This document shows, piece by piece, positions 49,101 to 61,100 of a DNA stretch of 64,000 nt. The stretch is taken from contig OZ018416.1 of the NCBI GenBank assembly GCA_963969595.1, positions 20,786,065-20,850,064 on the forward strand, in the 5' to 3' direction. This DNA comes from Neckera pumila. Its lineage: Eukaryota; Streptophyta; Bryopsida; Hypnales; Neckeraceae. Position 1 is the first letter of the stretch. Each line of letters begins with the position of its first letter. The notes beneath the pieces were generated by a model that did no database searches, was not told the DNA's origin, and saw nothing but the letters and a program-made list of their open reading frames with translations. The translations under genes and the position numbers were made by a program.

Positions 49101-52100
49101 GTAACCAGGACATTGGTATCGCAAAGTCAAGTATGTATTCTCGATTCTCTATCACTGGAAAGGAGATATCAGCATTTGTGGTTGACAGAGACTTCCAATG
49201 GTCTGAGATTGCTTCCTTGTCCTCTGCATCGCTGCTGTCTGGTGGAGTCTCTCCAGACACAGACACTGATGGGGAGAAGTCAAGACACAACGGAATTCTT
49301 CCAGTATTGGACCCGTGTGGAATGTCGCTTGTTCTGGACCAGGTACTTTTGGAATGCTTGTGGTGTTTGGGATTTCAAACACATGCTCTTGCATATTTGC
49401 GCTTGCCTGCCTGTAATGCCGAGGATGTTGGCCCTACAATGAGAGATCTGGCTTTGACCATGAACTGAATAAATTCAATTTTCTCGGCGATATCCACTCT
49501 AGGATCACTAGTTGAGTAGCAATGTTCTCACTAGCGATGACTTCTTTTTCTTACGGAGTAAGGTTTGCCAAAAGTATCCGGCGAGAGATTTTGCTAGAGA
49601 GTTCCAATGCAATGAAAACCGTTTCACTTGTGCAGATCCGTGTACCACATCCAAATTATCCATCCACTAGACTGGCAATTAAGGTGCCACGCCTTGGCAT
49701 ACATTTTTCACCTGCAAGGTATCACCGACTTATGTCTGTTCTTACTGCAATTGGAGGTGCTGACAATGTGCCAGACGACTCTCCAGAGACAGGAACGGCG
49801 GTGCCATGGCAGCGTTCAGATTATTCAGGGGATGCACGACTCTTGGTTTGGGGGGTGAGTCTGACAATCTTCTTGGGAAAATCGGATATTAGAAGCTCAC
49901 AGTATCTGTGCATCAAAATGGACATCGACGAATCAATTCCCCATTTCAGCACAATAAGCACTAACTCATACGCCATACCTGTATTAATAAATGTTTCAAT
50001 AAACATCTTGTTTTGTTCTGTGAATTATGCAGGGTATAGGGAGCACAGTAGCTGAGTGGCAACCTTGTAGAGCAATTCTTGCTGGGACATATTTGTACAT
50101 ATTGGAGTCAGAAAGTGCGAATTCTTATCAGAGATGTATCAGGTATTTTGATCCCCGTCTACCATGTACTAATGTTTTGACAGATGCTGTTACGTTTTCT
50201 TCTGTCAGTTTCTATACAAAATACATGGCAGGTCATTATAACTTCTTAACTGATAGATCATTTTCATATCTCTCTTGATACGAAGCCAAAGCTCATTGCT
50301 TGAGGTTGCTCAGTGTGACTGGAAAGCAGGTAATGGAAGTGCCCTCTGCTCAAATTGGTAACTTCGAGAACGTATTTGCCATTTGCCATCGAGGTGTTGA
50401 AATTCAGAAGGTAATATCTTTGAACTCATGTGATAATCTTTTACACTCGTCTGCAGAGAGGAGTATATTTCTGTTAGCAGGACTAAATCTTTGTTTATCA
50501 TCGTAGAAATACTCCTACTTCCTTCCAAGGCATCCTTTACAATGTCCTGCTTGCACTTTTATTGTACAGTTGGCAGCATGGGGGGTTATTTGTGTGTGTC
50601 CATCAATGGTAGACTCGTGGAATTTCATATGGTTATGGTTATTCAGGTTGTCGAGTCCTCAAGTGCTCTAATCTTGCAAGTGAAGAGTGAAGAACTTAAG
50701 GGTGCATGGCAGTACTACCTAGCTCTCGCTACATATAAGGCCTCTGTAAGTTCCAAGAATCATCATATCTCGTTCATATATCTCTATTCTGTCCGCAACA
50801 GCTTATTTCTACATCAGGTCTTGCATTTGCTTAAGGCCTGTATGGACTGCTGACTGCCAGCGTTCTGAACCTGTTGGTATTCAACAATGACAAACTGGTC
50901 CCCTTATGCCATTAAACGTTAATTAAAACCTACAACCTAATCTTTTGTATGCAGGCGCCACTTTTATCAATTCCCTCAGAATCAAGTGACGAAGACGAAG
51001 ATGATCGTGATGACCGTGGTATTGAGAAGAAAATTGAGGAAGGGGACCAAAAGTTGCAACCGATTGAGCCTGCTAAACGACCTCAACTCTTTGTGATGGG
51101 CTTTCTTCAGGAGTTAAGGATTTCTCTAAGCAACTCGGTAGGTGGTAACTGCTATCAAGGATCTCAGCTCATACATATCTCTGCACAATTCGTACTTTCG
51201 AGCCTGTAAATTTGATTTAGTCCTTGGTGCACAACTTCCGAACTTTCTATCAATTGCTGTATACAACTTTCACTGAATTCCGTGGGTTGGACTTGAATTT
51301 ACAGACAAATGCCGGTGATTCTTCCTCTTTGGGTGATGAGCAGCTCATTTTTGAGTTACAAGCTCATGGTGGAAAGGTAAGATAGTTGGATGGCTCTTCG
51401 GTTTATTGGGAATTCTAGATATCGATTCTAAGTTCATAATTTCCCTTGGTTTTGTTTGTTGAGATCTATAACATTCAGCAGGTTCTAATCTAGTTATGAG
51501 TGTCATGCCATCTCGCAAAATAGCTTCGAAATGATGTGCTAAATATGCAGCTTTTTTAATTCATTGTGACGTGACTTGTGGTTTGTTTCAATTCAGGAGG
51601 CATCTTATTAAAATGTTTTTTCGCTGACTATTTGGTTCTCAAGATTTTGATTTCCTGCTGCTATCTGTTACACCAGGGTGCCAACTCTTGATTCATATTT
51701 GGTTCTAGTATCGAATGACATGTAGGGATCTTGGAACACGCTGTTACCGATCATAAATTATGTTGAATAAACATCACGTTAAATTGTCTGCATTTGTGCA
51801 TTTCAGGTGGATGTGCTCCAACGTCAGTATGACACCTCAATCACCATGAAAGTGCACTCATTGAGAATTGAGGACAAGTTGCAAGGGCATGTCTCTCCAT
51901 CGTGCCGTTATATTGTTCGGTCATCAATTTCTGGTGATGCTGAAGTTGATGACATGAAATTTAATCGAGCAGAGAAATTGTCCCCTGGGGTACTGGAGGA
52001 ACAAGAAGAGGATGAGGAAGATGAGGAAGTTTTTGACGACGCCTTGGCGGAATTTGGAGTTCCAGGTTCATCCAGTGAGCATGGATCCTTCCACCGATTC

Positions 52101-55100
52101 TTTTCATCGGGTAGGAGCGACCTAACACGAAGCCAGGAGAAGTCTCTGAGACAATGGGAGCCGGATTTGATGAATCTTGCCAAGGAAGGGACTCTGCAGG
52201 ATATGTGGGTGGATGCTGCGGATGAAGAAGTATCCGATTTTGCAAATATGCGGTTGATAATCAGACAAATAGACTCACCAGATTATGACGATACGGATAT
52301 ACAGGTACCCTCTCCGTGCAATTTGTCTTTGTGGTTGTACTTCAGGAAAACGAGCACTAGCAGATCATCTGAGGAATAGATGTGTACTAGAATATGGTGA
52401 GGTGCAGATTTGGGTCATTCATTGTCAGGACTCAGGATACTAGCCAGCGATTCGTTTATATGAGGTTGCTGTTCTGATCATACCTTGCTGTGCATCTATA
52501 TCGATGTGTGACACTTCTGTCGTATTTTTTCGTTGTATTAGAAAATTTATATGTTCTCAGCTTTCGCATAAAACTCAAATCGCAATTCGGTTAGTTAAGA
52601 TCTGCGGCCACAGTTATCTGGAGTATTTTTCTAGTCATTACAGAATGCATTTGGATTATGTTCTTTGCAGCTTAGGGATGACGAGCTTAGTGATTAGGTT
52701 GTGTGCTACAATGAATGATATGATTGTTGTGTTCACTTCTGCAGATAACCATACGAATGGCGACTCTGGACTTCTTCTGCAATCGTCCTACTGTTGTAGC
52801 TCTTATAGAGTTTGGTTCGCAGATAAGTGACTCTCCTGGAAATACGCCTCCTTCGCCAGCCGAGGTCGTTGAGGGAAGTGACACGAAAGGAAGTACTGAA
52901 GCTGTTGCATCACGTGATGTAGTGAAAGGTCTGCTGGGCCGAGGAAAGTCTCGAGTTGTGTTCAGGTTAAAGTTGGCCATGGAAAGTGCTCGAATATCTG
53001 TTAACAAGGAAGATGGAACTCAACTAGGGATGCTAGTTCAAGACGAATTTCGGTTTGAGGTGAAGGTAAGTTTGTGTAGCTCATGAATTAGCTGGATTTT
53101 CTGATCGTTTCTTCGAGTTCTGTTGGATTTATTGAGCATTCTATATTCCACTTTGTGTTCTTGTAGACTCGTGCTATATAATCTTCTTTCTATCACGGGC
53201 ATGTGCTACTTGACTTGGGAAGTATGTGCAAGATAAGTACAGCACGTAGGTATTTGTTCGAGCTTTTCTTTGTAATTTTGTTAAGGTCGTGATAGAAGCT
53301 TGTCTTTGTATTCAGGTTTATCCAGGTTCCCTTACTGTATCCGGAACGCTTGGAAACCTACGCGTTTGTGACATGTTGCTTGGAGCCGATCATCAGTGGG
53401 GTTGGCTTTGCGATATCCGAGACCCTGGTGCAGGATCACTTGTTGAGGTGGCTAAATATCTACACTATTATTTGTGATTAATATAAATCAGTGTTTTGCT
53501 TTCTTTCTCTAGTTTCTTTTTTTTTAATTGTTGCTCTTAAATTGCAAGGACTTTGTCTTTTGACGTGTTAAGATTGGGTTATGGTTCGGTCCCGTCACCA
53601 TCTTGCAAATGTTTATTCTGCATTAGAGCTTGAATTACTAGATTTATTTGTTTCATGGTAACGAGAATAAGAATTATAAGAATAAGAGTATCTTCTGTAC
53701 TTGCGTTTGAACTATGTACTGCTGAGTTTTGCAGCTGGAATTCCAATCCTATAACAAGGATGAAGATGACTATCAAGGATATGACTACTCTCTTTCAGGA
53801 AAGCTTTCAGCCGTGCGAATCGTGTTCCTATACCGTTTCATTCAAGAGGTTTGTGATTGATTCGTTCTCGTTATCTCCTCGGTCGTTAATGTTGACCTTG
53901 AGACTTGTTAGAAGGATGCTTTGTTTTCAATGAAATCAAGTCTGCTGGACCAACATGATAAATTTCCTCTTGTTGTGATTTGACTTGCAGATCACATCAT
54001 ACTTCGTCGCTCTTGCTACCCCGCAAACCACACAAGTTGTGACAGTTGTGGACAATGTTGGGGGAATTGAGAAGCTTATTCAACAGTCTGATGTTGAGGG
54101 CTCCACGGCTGTAAAATTAGACTTATCACTGGACACTCCAATCATTATCATGCCCCGTTCCTCCAAGAGCCAAGAGTAAGCGTTTTCTGGATGTTGCTTT
54201 GAGGATCAGCTCTGGATAGCAGGGCCTTTTACGCTTAAGTATTTAACTGTATTGATTGTCTCACTTCGTAGTAGTTAAGTTTATATATTACGCAGATCTT
54301 GTGTGCAGTGTGAGTTTTGAATCGTGCAGTCGCTCTTGACTTGTCAAGAGTGGTCAGATCCTTTTAGTTGTGCTGAAGATTCATGTATATTCGAGCATGT
54401 GGAGGTCTTTTGTCATGCGATTTCAATTTAGAGTATCAATGGGTTAGAAGTCATTCTACTAGCAGAAACTAAAGACAAATTTGTGCTTACTTCTGTGCTT
54501 AGCCAATTTTTTTTGTTTTTTGGGTCAATTTTTGTGCCATCAGGTTCATGCAGTTGGACTTAGGACACCTTGAGGTGCACAATAGCTTCGTATGGCATGG
54601 TGGAGATAAGGATGTTGCATCTGCCGTACACCTGGATGTTCTTCATGCTGAGGTTTGTGCGCATTTGGTTTATGTCTATAAAAATTAATTAGAATTCAGA
54701 TTATAGTTGAAAGACTTATGTGTCACTGTTGACTGAACCACCTACTGCGAATGTTGCAAAAGAAGCAGGTCTATGAAATTGGACAAAAAGCGCTGTAACT
54801 AGCTTGTGGTTGACATAGTGGAATGATAATGTCAAATTTTCGTCTTGAATTATTGTTAGCATCACATGATATTTTGGTAGTTCTTTTTTCTGATACGTAA
54901 AGGATATATTTCAGCTCACAGGAATCAACATGTTTGTTGGCATAAGTGGCCAACCTGGCCAACCCATGCTTCGGGAAAGTAGGGGTCTGCAGGTGACAGT
55001 TCAGCGCCCTTTGAGGGATCTGTTCAAGAAGGTCCCAGAGCTAGCTATCGACGTTCAGGTATAGTTTTTTTATCGTCCATGTAGTAGAATTATTTATTGG

Positions 55101-58100
55101 AGCACGGTATGGGGTCTTTGAACCAATGGACTGAATGACTGATAAGAAGCATTTCCGTCTCTCAGGTACCGCTGTTGAGTGGAGCTATGACGCACAAAGA
55201 ATATTTAGTCATTATTGACTGTGCCTCTACCAATTTTTCTGAAGAACCTAATCTTCCGCCAACTTTCCGAGAAACTGCAAGAATGAGTGAGATTAGTGAT
55301 GAAGAAAAATTGCTCTTGGAAACACCAGGCGAGCCTGAGGATGACAAGGCAACTATCCTTTCCAGGAATACTGAGCCAGTTTCATCTGCTGCAGTGTATA
55401 CCAAAATTCGAATAACAGTGGATGTTCGGCAGGTTGAATTGGATTTGTACATCGGTTTAGAATCGGAGACTTCTTTGGCCCGTTTGGAGGTAAGATACTA
55501 TTGCATCCTTGAGAACCCATTCTATTTGTTCCTTTGTGAGTTTGCTATTGAAGGTAATTCCATGTAATTTGCTCCTTTCTAAACTTGACTCGGTGTTGCA
55601 TTGCTTGCGTTGATTGTATTTGTTGTGCATTTTGTGCTGCGTTGGTGCTTCTTTGAAGTTCGTAAATACGAAGTTTTATTTCCTCTTATCAGATATAGTG
55701 GAAATGGTCTTATTGCAGATCCAGAAGTTTTGGCTCAGTTATTGCAATTCGTCGGCGAGTAACATGGATGTCTTGATAACTCTTTCAAAGCTGTCAGTGC
55801 TCGATCAACGCTTTGACACAAGGCCAGAAATGCGGCTGATGCTGGGTTCAATGTCTGATGTTGAGAAGTTGGGTGGACCGTTGGTTCCGGCAAGGGTAAA
55901 TGTAGAGAACGAAAGTGCAGTTGACTCTTCTCCAGAACTAACAATGCTGGTTTTGGATCTACGCTTTAATCCAGAATCTCAGGCTATCGTTATTCGTGTA
56001 CAACGCCCTCGACTGCTGGTGGTTGTGGATTTCCTCCTTGCTGTTGGAGAGTTTTTTGTCCCTTCCTTGGGTAAAACTGCATCAGAGAATGATTCTGAGG
56101 ATTCACAGAATCGTGCAGAAATTTGTGACGGACATATTCGACTTGCTACCCCGTTGCATGAGCAGGCAGACGATACTATCGTTCTCTCTTGTGAGCGCCA
56201 GATTATTGCAGAGGCATACGATGTCGATGAATTTATCTATGATGGTTGTGGAAAGACTTTACTTCTGGATGTAAAGGATGATGAAACAGGGCCAGCATCT
56301 TCGGAGCCGTTTATTATCATTGGCTCTGGCAAGAAGTTGCGATTCAAGAACATTCGCATCGAGGTGAGTGTGTGCTTCCTTAAATGTATGTCTTGTACAT
56401 TCCTTATGTTGAAATGGGAATTTTTTTTGCCTTTGGAGTCATACTTATCAATAGATAGAGCAATTTCATAGACTTTATTTTGTTTTATACAATCTCCTGT
56501 TGTGTTTTATTGCAGAATGGGTTTTGGTTAAGTGAATGCGTCTACCTTAGTACAGACAGTAGCTACACTGCTTCTCTCGACGATGGCGTCATTCTGGAAG
56601 GTTTGGGTGTTGATTCCTCGGGTGGAATCTCTATACAAGCAACACCGCACAAAAATTCTATGTTATCACCTAGGCAAAGTTCAATGAGCAAATCTTTAGA
56701 GGAGCCGGGGGCCACGGTCAGCAATTATGTCGTGGATATCCAGGTGTGGTTCTTGATAAGAGTGGACTCATTCGATATCAGTTATTGCAAATGTCATCTC
56801 TACAGCGCCATACGTCACAGTTAGGATTTATTTTAATATATGTGAAATTTCAGAACATTAAATTCTATAATTAAACGTTAAATTCTAACAGTGAATCTTA
56901 ATCTTCACTTTTTTTAAGCTCTATTATTTAGCACCTGGTTAAAATATTGCTGTGAAATGATATAGACGCAGGTTTACTCCCTTTTGTGCTTCCTGTGTCA
57001 TCCTTAAATGTTACTTTAGCATCATGTGCCGTTTGCTGTGTTGGGGCACTGTATTCCTTTGAAATTAGACGTGCCTATCCTGATTTTTGGTAAGCTCGCA
57101 AAAGATACCACCTGCTCTGGTCCTCTGTTATGAGACATTAGCTTGTCCGATTTTCTAAATGTTTGCAATGGAATGATTGGTATTTCTGTTGCTTACAACA
57201 TGACTTGTTTCAGGCTGTTGCACCAGAGCTTACTTTCTACGATAGCACGAAGTGGCCCGCTGGTGGTCCTCGACGGGAAAGGGTGCTGAGGGCTAATTTT
57301 GATTGCTACTTCTTGTAAGTTGGATACTGTCTCGGTCAGGAATTTTATGACAGCCGTGGAATGCATTATTTTATAACAGTATTTCTGAGGCTTCTTATAC
57401 TGAGCGTCTGTAAGGCTTGGAGCTTTGCTCAAGTTCCAATGCCCCTTGCGTGCTAAAAGCGAACGAATGCATTAGTTTGCTTCTAACTTAATCATAGCAT
57501 GTGATTCTGAGAAGATCTTGATGCCTCATTTGGCTGGTCACAAAGTCTAATGTTCTTCTTATGTTACTTTTCGGATGGATTTTATGTATTTCTTGCATGC
57601 TTTCCCAAGTACTTTTGGGCTACGATTTAAGATTTGATTATTTCGGTGCTTTGATATCTGATCGTCAGGTGTTTTTTTAATTGCTGCACTTGTAATTGAT
57701 GCCTGGGGTCTTGGATTTGGGGTCTCTCCACAGAGATTCTTGATGCTACTGGCCGTTGGCAGTCTGAACTGTGGATGGCTTAATTAGGAAGACGTTTGAG
57801 CGAGTTTCTGCTTGAAGTTTAACTTGGATTCTATATGTGGCATCTCAGGATAGCGTCTAAGGGAGACGACAAGTGGATCAAGGGTATGGTGAAGGGGCTT
57901 ACTGTGGAAGGTGGCTCTGGGCTAGTGGTTGTTGATCCACTAGATGCGTCTGCAGAGTATTCAAGTGTTCAAGAGAAGATCTCACTGACAATAGGAGTGT
58001 CTGACATATCAACGCGACTTTCATTTAATGTTCTCTCTCTTATCTTGCGATTCCAAGATGATGCATTTTCAACCTTCAAATTCGGTGGGGCCCCGGCTCT

Positions 58101-61100
58101 TGCGCGGTGTACGCATTTCGACAGAATATGGGTGAATGTTTCCGGTACGTGTGAAAAGTTTGTTAGTAGTTATTATCCCTTACACTCAGGATATTACAAT
58201 GACAGTCTTTGCTGTGGACTATTTGAGGTCTGGAATGGTGGTGAGACAAGGTGTTACCTTTTATAGTCTTGCTTTGAAGGCGTGATTTTTTATATATTTA
58301 GTTTATTGATAACATGTACAACGATCGAGAGGAATGTACTGCCGATGGGCAAATTGCAGCTTCTAAAGATTTAAGTTATCCCCTTGTTTAGCACGCAATT
58401 CTGAATCTAATAATCATACTGCTTTCATTTTTTAGGTGACAACACAACTCAGCAAGTTGCTATATGGCGCCCTCGTGCTCCTTCTGGCTACCTGATCATG
58501 GGAGACTGTGCAACCTCCGGGTAATCGGGTTCACCATGTTCCCTTGCTTTTGAGGATTTATTTTCAAATGGGAAAATTCTTACAAGTTTTGCTACTCATT
58601 GCTTTACTTGGACTAATATTCATCTTCTTGAATCTGATGCTTGCATGGCAGAGTGGCCCCTCCCTCACAGGCAGTCATGGCCATCAGCAGCGCTTCCAAA
58701 TTTTCTCAGAAACCTATTGGATTTGATCTTCTCTGGTCAACCAGAGGTGATACTGAACTTGATGTTAGAGCCGATGCAGACAAGAACGATGTTGACTCTG
58801 AGCCCTGCTGCGTTTGGATGCCAATTGCCCCTCCAGGTTACATCGCTTTAGGTTGCGTTGCGGAAAGGGGTCAATCACCGCCATCTCTTTACTCTGTTCG
58901 ATGCATCCGATCTGATATGGTGACTTCAGGATCTCTAAGTGACTGCATTTACTATTGTCCACCTGATGATAGGTGAGGTGCAGCTTGGATACTGCAAACT
59001 CTTCCCGCTGATAGCTTTGAGAATAGATATTGAAAAGTTGTCAGGTTTCTCGACCTCGCTGAAGTATGTAGTGCGGTTTTAAGTTCTCAAACAAAGTGTC
59101 TGCTACTTATTGCTGCCATTATCTTTTCAAGGAGCAGTAATTTTGCATTTTTTTATTACCTGTGATTTGTGTAGCCCACTAACTATGGTTTGGTTGACTA
59201 CAGGGGCAGATACAAAAATGGTTGCAGCATTTGGCGCATGGAAAATGCTGCTGGGTCTTTTTATGCACATTTTTCGACAACCCCTCCGTTACGGCCACTA
59301 ACGCGTGAGCTTAGTGAGACTCTCCTAAGGACAGTATCTCACATTGGCATGGATGCGGATAGACCTGTCATGGATGCGGATAAACCTGATTTCGCATCTA
59401 ATCAATCTAAGTTGAAAAGATTGCCAAGTGGCAACCCACGCATTGATTCTGTGGCTAGTGGGAGGCACACGACGGGTCGCTATTTGATCACAACTCCGCA
59501 ATTTGAGCGGTTGTGGTGGGACAAAGGTTCAGAGTTTCGCCCTCCGGCATCCATTTGGCGGCCTATTGTCCCCTCTGGCTATGCCATTGTAGGGGATTGC
59601 CTAGTTCGAGGGTATGTAAATTCTCTCTCTTTTTTTGCAAAGCCTGCGCTCAGCGAAAGCAGACTTGATGAATTGAAATCTAATGACTGTATGAGTCACT
59701 GTGGTTCACAATCTCACGGTGTAGCGGGATATTTAACGTTTCTTCGATTTGACCTTTATCCACCGTTCCTTTAGTTCTGTTCGATCTTGATTGCTAGGAA
59801 TCCTCAGCGTGTAGCTGGTCTGTACCTTATTAGTCTATTTTGTATGTGGCAATAGTCTAACTTGGAAACGGAGTCCCTAGGAAGTACCAATGTTTACAAT
59901 GGCATGGAGTCAAACTGATACGAAGATTCTCATTGTTTTTCTGGCAGGTTGGAGCCGCCTGGTGTTGGCGTTGCCTTGCGTGATGATAATACCGGTCGCC
60001 TTGCAAAACCAATGCGTTATCTTCAACGTATGCATACCTCTGGAAGAGGCTTTGAAGATGTTGTTGTTTGGTTTCCGGTAGCTCCAGTTGGCTATGTCAC
60101 AATTGGCTGTGTTGTCACGAAAACACAAGAGATGCCCTCCCTTGATCTGATGCGTTGTTTGCGCGTCGATCTGGTCATCCCATCACGGCTTTCCAAGCCG
60201 GCAGTGTGGTCTTTGTCTTCAGAACGGAGTCTCAATTCAGTGTGGAGCATGTCTGGAGCTCGTGGGGGTTACAGCTGCAGCATGTGGAGAGTGGAAAATC
60301 AGGTTTATCATTTCTTCACCTGTTATTGAGTGCGGGTTCCTGGTATGAACCCTTTGTGGCTTTACGAATCGTACCTGATAGCAGTTGGACTCACTTTTAG
60401 ATAGCGGCTACCTGATGCGATTTGCTGTATCTAGACTTCGTCACAATCACAGGGCTCGCTGCTCATATTATTTATCTGGATATGATTCAGGCCAACACAT
60501 TCTTTGCAAGGCCCGATTCGAAGTGCCCACCAGGGCGGATGGCATATGCTTTAGCTGATGGGAAGAAGACAGCACGGGATAAATTATCAGTAGAGATCAA
60601 GATTGGGCGAATCTCTGCCACTGTATTCGATGACATGGGTGGCTTGGTATGTTAATTGTGTCTTTTTGTGAGATCCATCTCATGTAGGTAACCTATTTGA
60701 TGAAGTGGTTTGCAAATTTATATCTGTTGTGTTTCGATCTTATTCAGATGACACCGCTTATCAACACGACAATAACGAACATAAACCTTGCTGCACATGG
60801 GCGGTTGGAAGCAATGAGTTCTGTCATCATTACAAACATGGCTGCCTCAACTTTCAACACACAGCTGGAATGTTGGGAGCCATTCATTGAACCATTTGAA
60901 GGGATCTTCAAGTAAGAAACGCTTTCTTTAATTGTTCCAACTTTAAAATGTTTTCTGGGTATGAGTGATTCAGGTCTCTTTTATTCACATTGCTTTTTAT
61001 GTTAGTTGAAAAATGGCACTTGAATTGTTTTTTGACTCTAATTTCCCATTTTTTGTACAATATATAATTTTCCTTTGCATGCAATTGGACCTGGCTCTCC

